Source of the DNA: an uncultured Prevotellaceae bacterium
Lineage (GTDB): Bacteria; Bacteroidota; Bacteroidia; Bacteroidales; Bacteroidaceae
Assembly: GCA_937915745.1 (NCBI GenBank)
Contig: CALGGJ010000060.1
Coordinates: forward strand, 1-19,957
Direction: 5' to 3'
Length of the DNA stretch: 19,957 bases
A program made the position numbers and the translations under genes. Each line of letters opens with the position of its first letter. Positions within the stretch are counted from its first letter, which is position 1. A model generated the notes under the pieces. That model was not told the origin of the DNA. It did no database searches and was given only the letters and a program-made list of their open reading frames with translations. This document shows, piece by piece, positions 1-6,125 of the stretch.

Positions 1-36
1 AAATTTAAAGAGAAAAGATTTTTGAATGGTGAAAGC

Positions 37-79
37 ATGGTGGGACGATGGTGGGGCATTTCCACCATCGTCCCACCAT
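37..79. repeat. Perfect 18-bp inverted repeat
   Basis: The arms at 37-54 (ATGGTGGGACGATGGTGG) and 62-79 are exact reverse complements, separated by a 7-base loop (GGCATTT). Each arm contains a GATGG/ATGGTGG direct echo. Neither side has a T-tract that would make it a simple terminator, and a separate terminator for the integrase gene already lies at 100-140. It may be a recombinase, excisionase or transfer-related site of the element, but that is inference from position only. Confidence 0.8.
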
Positions 80-99
80 CAAAACAGGGTATTGGACAC

Positions 100-140
100 A
101 AAAAAAGGACAAGATTCTCGAGATGTCAAGAGTCTTGTCC
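100..140 (-). terminator. Intrinsic terminator of the integrase gene
   Basis: On the minus strand, 26 bases after the integrase stop, a 12-bp stem (107-118 with 129-140, one G-T pair) with a 10-base loop is followed by seven consecutive T residues (complement of the A run at 100-106). This is a standard Rho-independent terminator and closes the two-gene leftward operon. Confidence 0.85.
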
Positions 141-166
141 CTAATATGAAGAAGGCAAAATGTGCC

Positions 167-1426
167 TCAATTATTGAAATCTACATTCAGTTTGATGGTG
201 TCAGCTGCTTGTTCTTTCTTCTCGTCAACCACCTTTGCATAGACTTGTGTCGTGCGAACATTGGTATGGCCCAACATTTTGCTGACGGTATAGAGGTCTG
301 TGCCGCTGGTCAACTGGAGCGTAGCGTATGTATGGCGGAAGCAGTGGAAGGTGATATGCTTCTTGATGCCAGCAGCTTTTATCCAACGTTCAACTGGTTT
401 TGAAATCCAGGATGGCTGTGGAAGTCCACCGAAAACGAGTTCATCAGGATGCCCGGGCTCTCCACAAAGTTGATATGCCTGGTCGGATATTGGCATGTAT
501 TCCACACCTTTAGTCTTGCGTTGAGTGAAATTGATGCGATAGTGTTCGCCTTCTTTAGTAATCTCTTGCCAGGTCATCTTCATGATGTCACTATGCCGGA
601 GACCTGTTAGTGCTGAGAACAAGGCAGCTCTCTTGATAACAGGATTACTACATGGTGTTGCAGCCAGTTGGTTGAGTTCTTCCAGTGTCAGGTGTTCGCG
701 TCTGCTTTCTTGCCCCTGAATGCCTCTGACTTTGGCTGCAATGTCAACAGTGAAGTAACCATCGACAAAAGCCTGCTTCAGAGCTGTCTTAAAAATACCG
801 AAGTACGATGAAGCCGTATTCTTGGAAATCGTGCCTTTCTTTCCTGCACCCTTTGGAGCTATTAACAGGTATTGTCTCACTTTCTCTATCATTTGGAGAT
901 TGATAGAGCCGAACAGTAACGGCTGGTTATCGGCAAATAGTTTCAATAAATCATATACACGGAACCAGGAATTATAAACCACATCTGTATTATTGGCATT
1001 ACGAGTGTTTGCCAATTGTCTAAAGTATGCGATGAAGTCACATCTTGATTTCTCCACTTGTTCTGCCATTGCTGCATCGGCATCGGAGTAGAGGTCTTGG
1101 GTGTCGTATTCCTTTTGACGAATGGCTCTGATGCGGTCAGCATATAGACAATTCTCCTGGTCCAACTCAGACTTGCAGAGAATAATGCCATTCAAATCTC
1201 GCTTAGGCTTATAGGTTACTTTCCCATCTGAGCCTGTCCGAGCTGTTCGCGACTTGTCCCAGATGGGTGTTTTAATGGAACGGTTGATGTACTCTCTCAC
1301 TCGCTGTGGCTTTTCCTTTCCCTCTACTTGAACAGGATAGGCTTCCAGATAGAGGTACCATTCATCATAATAATCTGACTTGCGTAACCTGACAGTTACA
1401 CGAGTATTAGTAAACGATTTCTTCAT
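167..1426 (-). CDS. Tyrosine recombinase / phage-type integrase
   Basis: This 419-residue site-specific recombinase cuts and rejoins DNA at attachment sites through a covalent 3'-phosphotyrosine. The N-terminal part (about 1-100) resembles the arm-binding domain of Bacteroides-type integrases, about 125-230 is the SAM-like core-binding domain, and about 245-400 is the catalytic domain. The catalytic set is readable: R277 in TGLRHSD, a lysine at 304 or 306, H361 and R364 in HCFRH, H387 in LGH, and nucleophile Y396 in TTQVYAKV. Its length is usual for the family and it looks intact. Its ATG lies inside the stop of the upstream HTH gene (ATGA overlap), implying translational coupling. It probably integrates and excises the element to which it belongs; the target site cannot be named from this sequence. 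Confidence 0.93.
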   Translation of the reverse strand: MKKSFTNTRVTVRLRKSDYYDEWYLYLEAYPVQVEGKEKPQRVREYINRSIKTPIWDKSRTARTGSDGKVTYKPKRDLNGIILCKSELDQENCLYADRIRAIRQKEYDTQDLYSDADAAMAEQVEKSRCDFIAYFRQLANTRNANNTDVVYNSWFRVYDLLKLFADNQPLLFGSINLQMIEKVRQYLLIAPKGAGKKGTISKNTASSYFGIFKTALKQAFVDGYFTVDIAAKVRGIQGQESRREHLTLEELNQLAATPCSNPVIKRAALFSALTGLRHSDIMKMTWQEITKEGEHYRINFTQRKTKGVEYMPISDQAYQLCGEPGHPDELVFGGLPQPSWISKPVERWIKAAGIKKHITFHCFRHTYATLQLTSGTDLYTVSKMLGHTNVRTTQVYAKVVDEKKEQAADTIKLNVDFNN

Positions 1427-1986
1427 GGCTTGCCTGATTTGTAAAGGTTATCAATGTCTTCTTTTGGTGCATACACAAAGTTCCCAATCTGACGGATTGG
1501 AATGGAGTACTTGCGAATGTGTAGATAAACGGTACTGTCATGCACATGGTATTTCTCAGAAATTTCACCAATAGTATAACAATTCTCTGGCTCCATGTTG
1601 TAAAGCTTTGGCAAAGGTCTGAAGGTGTTGTCAAGTACATACTCTCTACCGCCAAACATATTTTCAAGGTCAGACTTTTTTATCCGTATAAGGCGTTTCC
1701 CCAAATTCACACATGGAATTGTTCCTTTGCGGATGAGACGATAAATAGTGTCTTTGCTAACAGAAAACATAGCAACAGCCTCTTGAACGCTGATGTAATC
1801 TCTGGAATCTGGGATATTGGCAACCAGTTCTTCAAGTTTTGCCAACTTCTCAATCTCTGCTTTTTTCTTCTTGCTTGCAATCTCACTGCACTTCTTTGAA
1901 CAAAATCTTGACTCAACGGTTTTGGCATAAAACCATGCGCCACAGATTTCGCATTTTCTCTTGATTTCAAACTTTGCTCTTGCCAT
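1423..1986 (-). CDS. Zinc-finger, double helix-turn-helix DNA-binding protein (excisionase-like)
   Basis: This 187-residue protein is read from the ATG at 1984-1986 (MARAKFEIKRK). A longer open frame runs upstream to 2139, but those residues overlap the promoter and look non-coding. Residues 12-33 have a C-x2-C-x13-C-x3-C zinc-binding pattern, followed by a lysine/glutamate-rich helix (about 35-55). Two successive excisionase/MerR-type HTH domains follow: about 64-110 (YISVQEAVAMFSVSKDTIYRLI) and about 137-183 (YTIGEISEKYHVHDSTVYLHI). Such proteins bind DNA near recombination sites or regulate the integrase operon. It overlaps the integrase start by four bases, so the two are co-expressed. 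Whether it is a true recombination directionality factor or a transcription regulator cannot be decided here. Confidence 0.8.
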   Translation of the reverse strand: MARAKFEIKRKCEICGAWFYAKTVESRFCSKKCSEIASKKKKAEIEKLAKLEELVANIPDSRDYISVQEAVAMFSVSKDTIYRLIRKGTIPCVNLGKRLIRIKKSDLENMFGGREYVLDNTFRPLPKLYNMEPENCYTIGEISEKYHVHDSTVYLHIRKYSIPIRQIGNFVYAPKEDIDNLYKSGKP

Positions 1987-2087
1987 ACTCAAAATTAGAT
2001 TAAAACAAGCCAAATTTCGCTCGTAGATTTTACATGTATATTTTTGTTGGGTGTCATTGCAAAATAAGTTTTGGTACAAATCTGCTG

Positions 2088-2119
2088 CAAATATACGCCA
2101 AAAATCGCTATAAAACAAG
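2088..2119 (-). promoter_or_regulatory. Bacteroidota-type promoter of the HTH-int operon
   Basis: On the minus strand, TATATTTG (complement of 2088-2095) matches the Bacteroidota -7 consensus TAnnTTTG exactly. Twenty bases upstream, CTTG (complement of 2116-2119) matches the -33 TTTG in three of four bases. Transcription would start near 2080, leaving a leader of about 95 bases before the HTH gene. Confidence 0.6.
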
Positions 2120-2146
2120 AGAAAAATCAGAATTAACAAAAATTAA

Positions 2147-2179
2147 AAATCCGTGCAACTGGTTGAGTTACACGGATTT
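2147..2179 (-). terminator. Intrinsic terminator of dnaK
   Basis: The arms AAATCCGTG (2147-2155) and CACGGATTT (2171-2179) pair perfectly. A further four pairs (2157-2160 with 2166-2169) lie inside a single mismatch, giving a five-base loop. On the minus strand the hairpin lies 33 bases past the dnaK stop and is followed by a T-rich tract (complement of the A-rich 2131-2146). It also separates dnaK transcription from the integrase operon promoter. Confidence 0.75.
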
Positions 2180-2212
2180 CTTTATGATTTATTTATGGAT
2201 GTTTAACTTCCA

Positions 2213-4123
2213 TCAATGGACCTCCTCAAAGTCGGCGTCTTGTACGTCGTCGGTCGATGGGCCTTGCTGTGTTTGCTGTCCGCCTTGGGATCCGGAGCCT
2301 GGTCCTGCTTGCTGTCCGCCTGCTTGGCTGTACATCTTTTGCGATGCGGCTTGCATGACGGTGTTGAGTTCGTTCATGGCTGTGTCGATTGCGTTGATGT
2401 CTTGTGCCTTGTGTGCGTCTTTGAGTTTTCCCAGGGCTGTTTCTACGTTTCCGCGCTCGCTGCCGAGCTTGTCGCCGTTTTCGTTGAGGAATGTCTCTGT
2501 CGAGAATATCATTGAGTCGGCTTGGTTGAGTTTGTCAACTCGTTCGCGTTCTTTCTTGTCGGCTTCGGCATTTGCTTCGGCTTCTGCTTTCATGCGGTTG
2601 ATTTCGTCTTCTGAGAGTCCTGATGATGCTTCGATGCGTATTGACTGCTCTTTGCCGGTGGCTTTGTCCTTTGCGCTGACGTTGAGTATGCCGTTGGCGT
2701 CGATGTCGAAGCTTACTTCGATTTGTGGTATTCCGCGTCGTGCCGGTGCGATGCCTGTGAGGTTGAATATTCCGATTTGTTTGTTTTGGTTAGCCATTGG
2801 TCGCTCGCCTTGGAGTACTCGGATGGTTACTTCGGTCTGGTTGTCGGCTGCGGTGGAGAATACTTCGCTCTTCTTGCATGGTATGGTTGTGTTGGCGTCG
2901 ATGAGTTTGGTCATTACTCCTCCGAGGGTTTCGATGCCCATAGAGAGTGGTGTGACGTCGAGCAGTACGATGTCGCCTACGCCTTCTTCCTTATTGAGTA
3001 TTGCTCCTTGTATTGCTGCGCCCACGGCTACTACTTCGTCGGGATTGACTCCTTTTGATGGTACTTTACCGAAGTAGTCTTCTACGATTTTCTGTACGGC
3101 TGGTATTCGTGTCGAGCCTCCTACGAGTATTACTTCGTCGATGTCGCTGGTCGAGATGCCTGCGTCGCGTATTGCATTTTTGCATGGTTCGAGGCATGAC
3201 TGTATGAGGTTGTGTGCGAGTGATTCGAATTTTGCTCGTGTGAGTGTCTTGACAAGGTGTTTTGGCATTCCGCTTGCCACGGTGATGTATGGCAGGTTGA
3301 TTTCTGTCTGCGACGAGCTTGAGAGTTCTATCTTGGCTTTCTCAGCTGCTTCTTTGAGGCGTTGCATTGCCATTGGGTCGAGTGTGAGGTCCACTCCTTC
3401 TTCGGCTTTGAATTCGCTGGCCATCCAGTCGATGATGACTTGGTCGAAGTCGTCGCCGCCGAGGTGTGTGTTGCCGTTGGTTGAGAGTACTTCGAATACT
3501 CCGCCGCCGAATTCGAGTATTGATATGTCGAATGTTCCGCCGCCGAGGTCGAACACAGCTATCTTCATGTCTTTGTTGGCTTTGTCGATGCCGTAGGCCA
3601 GTGCGGCTGCGGTTGGCTCGTTGACGATACGTTTGACGTCGAGTCCGGCTATTTGTCCGGCTTCCTTGGTGGCCTGGCGTTGTGAGTCGCTGAAGTATGC
3701 CGGCACGGTGATTACGGCTTCCTTCACTTCTTGTCCGAGGTAGTCTTCTGCGGTTTTCTTCATTTTCTGAAGTATCATGGCCGAGATTTCCTGTGGTGTG
3801 TAGAGGCGTCCGTCGATTTCGACGCGTGGCGTGTTGTTGTCGCCTTTCTTCACTGCGTATGGCACTCGTGCTATCTCTTGTGATACCTGGTCGTAGGTTT
3901 CGCCCATGAAGCGTTTGATTGAGAATATGGTGCGTTTAGGGTTGGTGATGGCCTGACGTTTAGCCGGGTCGCCCACTTTGCGCTCGCCGCCGTCAACGAA
4001 TCCTACGATTGATGGTGTGGTGCGTTTGCCTTCACTGTTTGCGATGACAACTGGTTCGTTGCCTTCGAATACGGATACACATGAGTTTGTGGTTCCGAGG
4101 TCTATTCCGATGATTTTTCCCAT
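2213..4123 (-). CDS. dnaK: Chaperone protein DnaK (Hsp70)
   Basis: This ATP-dependent cytosolic chaperone binds exposed hydrophobic segments of unfolded proteins and cycles with DnaJ and GrpE. At 636 residues it is the usual bacterial length. The nucleotide-binding domain spans about 1-383, with the phosphate loop IDLGTTNSCV (7-16), the second signature FDLGGGTFD (191-199) and the third VILVGGSTRIPAV (331-343). The conserved interdomain linker and start of the substrate domain read VLLDVTPLSMGIETLGG (386-402). The lid is followed by a Gly/Gln-rich tail ending DADFEEVH, close to the common bacterial EEV ending. No grpE or dnaJ is adjacent. The start MGKIIGIDLG is the family start. No clear TAnnTTTG box was found in the 229-base divergent gap upstream, so its promoter is not called. 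Confidence 0.98.
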   Translation of the reverse strand: MGKIIGIDLGTTNSCVSVFEGNEPVVIANSEGKRTTPSIVGFVDGGERKVGDPAKRQAITNPKRTIFSIKRFMGETYDQVSQEIARVPYAVKKGDNNTPRVEIDGRLYTPQEISAMILQKMKKTAEDYLGQEVKEAVITVPAYFSDSQRQATKEAGQIAGLDVKRIVNEPTAAALAYGIDKANKDMKIAVFDLGGGTFDISILEFGGGVFEVLSTNGNTHLGGDDFDQVIIDWMASEFKAEEGVDLTLDPMAMQRLKEAAEKAKIELSSSSQTEINLPYITVASGMPKHLVKTLTRAKFESLAHNLIQSCLEPCKNAIRDAGISTSDIDEVILVGGSTRIPAVQKIVEDYFGKVPSKGVNPDEVVAVGAAIQGAILNKEEGVGDIVLLDVTPLSMGIETLGGVMTKLIDANTTIPCKKSEVFSTAADNQTEVTIRVLQGERPMANQNKQIGIFNLTGIAPARRGIPQIEVSFDIDANGILNVSAKDKATGKEQSIRIEASSGLSEDEINRMKAEAEANAEADKKERERVDKLNQADSMIFSTETFLNENGDKLGSERGNVETALGKLKDAHKAQDINAIDTAMNELNTVMQAASQKMYSQAGGQQAGPGSGSQGGQQTQQGPSTDDVQDADFEEVH

Positions 4124-4316
4124 AGTTGTATTGTTTTTTTGCTTGTTTTCTGTTTTTGTTTGTTACGGCCCGCCGTTTGTGGGTGGGGCTGTCGGTTTAT
4201 GTTACTGCAAACAGTGTGCCAATGTGTGTTTGGCTTTGTGCGGTTGGTTCTCGGCTTTATTTTTGGCCGAAAGCCTGCCACATTGACAAGTTTTTGTGTT
4301 TTTTCGTATGCCAAGT

Positions 4317-4348
4317 TATGACAGAACGCGATTTTATTCTTAACTTTG
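4317..4348 (+). promoter_or_regulatory. Promoter immediately before the VWA-like gene
   Basis: TAACTTTG at 4341-4348 matches TAnnTTTG exactly. TATG at 4317-4320, with a 20-base spacer, matches the -33 TTTG at three of four positions. Only four bases separate the -7 box from the ATG at 4353, so transcription would begin at or very close to the start codon. Confidence 0.6.
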
Positions 4349-4352
4349 CGTC

Positions 4353-5087
4353 ATGAAACCGATTCGTTTATTCTTTGTCATTGTGTGGGCTGTGGTGGCT
4401 TGGATGCTGCCGGCCTGCGATGTTGCCGGCCAGAACGACGATGTTGACTATCTTTGGATGGTTGATGTGTCGGGTGGTCGTAATATTTATATTGAGGACA
4501 TTCAGTATGCTATCGACACGTTTTATGTCGAGGCCTCTCGCCACGACCGCTTGCAGGCGTTCAATTTTGCCAAGTCGGTGGTGGGTGTGGGTCAGGCCAC
4601 CGGCTCTGATTTCTGCGACTACTGCGACCTCACTGCCATGCTCGTTGCCCTCGATTCGCTCATCGGCCACAGCCGGTGCCGGTATGTGCGGGCTTTTGTC
4701 TTGTCTGATTTTAACAATGCCGACACCCTGCACGGTCGTGCCGCGTTGAATGCCGACTCGCTTGAGTGGCTTGGCAGCAGGCTGACTGAGCATAGCGAGG
4801 GTCGCGACGTGAGGGTGAGCCTCATGGTGTTGCCGCCGTCGGACCGTTATGGCAGCTATTCGCTGCACGAGGTTGAGAAAATCGTGCCTGCCGACATCTG
4901 CGAGGTTTTTGCCGTGGTGCCCGATACCACCACCATGAACTACATGCTGGGCAAGGTGGCCGAGCTGAACCGCCTGCGTGGCATAACCGACGAGCCTGAG
5001 CCTAAGGGTTCGATGCCGCTTACCGTGGCATGTCTCGTGGTCATGGCTGCCGCAATAGCCTTTGCCCGATGGGGCACTAAGTGCTGA
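4353..5087 (+). CDS. Secreted/anchored VWA-like protein of unknown function
   Basis: This 244-residue envelope protein is not recognised at family level. An N-terminal hydrophobic segment (about 6-21) ends in LPAC, a possible lipobox with Cys22; alternatively signal peptidase I could cut after VAG at 26. YLWMVDVSGG (33-42) followed by YVRAFVLSDFNN (111-122) has the layout of a von Willebrand factor A fold, but the MIDAS is degenerate: DxSxG where DxSxS is expected. A second transmembrane helix (about 222-238) sits at the C-terminus with a short basic tail, as in a periplasmic domain tethered to the inner membrane. It is divergent from dnaK. Its coding strand is G/T-rich at third positions, unlike every other large gene here. 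The membrane topology is fairly sure; the VWA assignment is tentative. Confidence 0.75.
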   Translation: MKPIRLFFVIVWAVVAWMLPACDVAGQNDDVDYLWMVDVSGGRNIYIEDIQYAIDTFYVEASRHDRLQAFNFAKSVVGVGQATGSDFCDYCDLTAMLVALDSLIGHSRCRYVRAFVLSDFNNADTLHGRAALNADSLEWLGSRLTEHSEGRDVRVSLMVLPPSDRYGSYSLHEVEKIVPADICEVFAVVPDTTTMNYMLGKVAELNRLRGITDEPEPKGSMPLTVACLVVMAAAIAFARWGTKC

Positions 5088-5105
5088 AGATGCACGGTTG
5101 TCTGT

Positions 5106-5183
5106 GAGTGCGCACTCGCTGACCTGAGAGTGCGCAGTCGCAGCCTCGAGAGTGCGCACTCATGAACCCGCGAGTGCGTACTC
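5106..5183. repeat. Array of four 12-bp palindromes at 22-bp period
   Basis: GAGTGCGCACTC or a one-base variant occurs at 5106-5117, 5128-5139 (GAGTGCGCAGTC), 5150-5161 and 5172-5183 (GAGTGCGTACTC). The starts are exactly 22 bases apart, about two helical turns, so the sites lie on one DNA face. The ten-base spacers differ from one another. This looks like a cooperative protein-binding array or a locally amplified repeat. It lies between the stop of the VWA-like gene and the promoter at 5241. Confidence 0.85.
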
Positions 5184-5189
5184 GTTTTT
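5171..5189 (+). terminator. Possible terminator formed by the last palindrome
   Basis: CGAGT (5171-5175) and ACTCG (5180-5184) can pair around a GCGT loop and are followed by five T residues at 5185-5189. The stem is short, but pairing between neighbouring copies could lengthen it. It could terminate transcription of the VWA-like gene, whose stop lies about 85 bases upstream. Confidence 0.35.
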
Positions 5190-5240
5190 ACGCGTATGAC
5201 TGGTGCCGACAGCGTGCTTAGGTTGTTTTCTTCAATAATA

Positions 5241-5272
5241 TTTGGCTATGTGGCGAAAAAAGCGTACATTTG
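5241..5272 (+). promoter_or_regulatory. Consensus Bacteroidota promoter of the membrane protein-PPIase-recG operon
   Basis: TTTG at 5241-5244, a 20-base spacer, and TACATTTG at 5265-5272 match the Bacteroidota housekeeping promoter at every defined position. Transcription would start near 5279, giving a leader of about 115 bases before the ATG at 5394. Confidence 0.75.
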
Positions 5273-5305
5273 CCATGATAAAATGCTGACGCAGGAAATT
5301 TCCGC

Positions 5306-5341
5306 CGACACGTTGTAGCAAACGGCTTCGGCTTTGCGTCG
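5306..5341 (+). other. Leader hairpin with UUCG tetraloop
   Basis: In the leader upstream of 5394, 5318-5337 can fold as a seven-pair stem with a two-base bulge, closed by a C(UUCG)G tetraloop at 5326-5331. Outer bases 5306-5309 (CGAC) can pair with 5338-5341 (GTCG). There is no T-tract, so it is not a terminator. It may stabilise the mRNA or be incidental; no riboswitch class is recognised. Confidence 0.3.
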
Positions 5342-5393
5342 TAAGCATGAGACGATAATACAAATTATAATTCACACATAAAAACACAGAACT

Positions 5394-6125
5394 ATGGAAC
5401 GTAATTATATGTCCATTTCGGCAGTAGTCGGCGAAGGCTGGACACTTGCCAAGAAGTACGGGCTCTGGCTGGCCCTGTTCGTATTTGTTTACATAATCGT
5501 ATGCAACCTGCTGACGGCACCGTTCAGTATGCCGTCGTCCGAAGTAATGGAGCAATACACTAATGCCATGCGGCGTCAAGACATCGACGGAGCCATGCGT
5601 GCCATCAATGGCATGACCTCCGACACCGGCTATTACATCGCAACAGTCATCGAGTCGGTCATATCAATCGTCTTCTCTGCGGGTTTTGCCAAGACATGCA
5701 TCATGCTGGCCAACCACAACATGGACAAATTGTCGCTCGACGGATTCAAGATGCCAGTCACAACCTACCTCAAAGTGTTTGCACTCAACATCATCGTAGG
5801 CCTCATCGTATTTGCAGGCACCCTACTCTGCTTACTGCCTGGCATCTGGCTCGGAGTCAGGCTCTCGATGTCGGTTTTCTACCTGATTGACCATCCTGAG
5901 GCCGGAATAGGCGAATCGATGAAAGCCAGTTGGGAAATGACCAAAGGCAACTTCTGGAGCCTCCTCGGACTCGAAGTCACCAACTTTTTCCTCATCCTGT
6001 TAGGTTTCTGCGTGTGCTGCATCGGAGCAATATTTGCCGCGCCATGGACTTACCTCAACAATGTCACAGCATACAACACACTCTTGGGCAACTATATCCC
6101 CGAAGCCAAGTATGAAACACTTTAA
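5394..6125 (+). CDS. Multi-pass inner-membrane protein, DUF975-like
   Basis: This is a 243-residue integral membrane protein. Hydrophobic segments lie at about 23-43, 83-102, 127-152 and 190-218. The stretch LLPGIWLGVRLSMSVFYLID (about 144-163), followed by a SWEMTKGNFWSLLGLE segment, resembles the conserved part of DUF975/YciC-type proteins, where a PGI...Y.L.D motif precedes a SWxLtkG segment. No catalytic residues are evident and the biochemical role of the family is unclear. The ATG at 5394 is preceded by an A-rich leader typical of Bacteroidota; a second ATG at 5409 (MSISAVV) is an alternative. Its last 14 bases overlap the start of the peptidyl-prolyl isomerase gene, so both are on one transcript from the promoter at 5241. 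Confidence 0.8.
   Translation: MERNYMSISAVVGEGWTLAKKYGLWLALFVFVYIIVCNLLTAPFSMPSSEVMEQYTNAMRRQDIDGAMRAINGMTSDTGYYIATVIESVISIVFSAGFAKTCIMLANHNMDKLSLDGFKMPVTTYLKVFALNIIVGLIVFAGTLLCLLPGIWLGVRLSMSVFYLIDHPEAGIGESMKASWEMTKGNFWSLLGLEVTNFFLILLGFCVCCIGAIFAAPWTYLNNVTAYNTLLGNYIPEAKYETL

Larger units (their letters stand above)
1..2146. mobile_element. Edge of an integrated element (integrase module)
   Basis: This stretch carries a tyrosine recombinase and a DNA-binding partner transcribed leftward, away from the housekeeping gene dnaK. It is visibly more AT-rich than the genes to its right. The int/accessory pair, the inverted repeat at 37-79 and the position beside a conserved gene all fit one end of an integrative or mobilizable element. 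No tRNA gene and no convincing att direct repeat is visible, so the right boundary (somewhere in about 1990-2146) is inferred, and the left boundary lies outside the window. It could also be a stand-alone remnant integrase. Confidence 0.5.

Noticed and set aside
8..2125. Direct repeat AAGAGAAAA at 8-16 and 2117-2125 as att sites
   Set aside because: Nine low-complexity bases in AT-rich sequence are expected by chance and give no sign of a recombination core.
2034..3077. Long plus-strand open frame (347 codons) opposite dnaK
   Set aside because: It is antisense to the conserved dnaK sequence, Ser/Leu/Cys-rich as expected of a shadow frame, and has no recognisable domain.
4124..4352. Heat-shock or CIRCE-type control site for dnaK
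   Set aside because: No CIRCE inverted repeat and no clear TAnnTTTG box was found on the minus strand in this gap; TTGTCA-like fragments there are too weak to call.
4368..5159. Long minus-strand open frame (263 codons) opposite the VWA-like gene
   Set aside because: The plus-strand frame has a signal peptide, a promoter and a C-terminal membrane helix. The minus-strand frame is His/Arg-rich, runs into the palindrome array and shows no domain.
5106..5183. CRISPR array
   Set aside because: Units are only 12 bp with 10-bp spacers, far below CRISPR dimensions, and there are no cas genes in the window.
5348..5375. dif-like site (ATAA-6-TTAT core) near the skew switch
   Set aside because: Only the inner ATAA/TTAT bases match a XerCD site; the outer arms do not, and AT-rich initiation regions produce this by chance. 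It should be revisited only if whole-genome skew places the terminus here.
6034..6111. N-terminal extension of the isomerase from an upstream in-frame ATG
   Set aside because: It would overlap the membrane protein gene by about 90 bases and place 26 polar residues ahead of an otherwise perfect lipoprotein signal.
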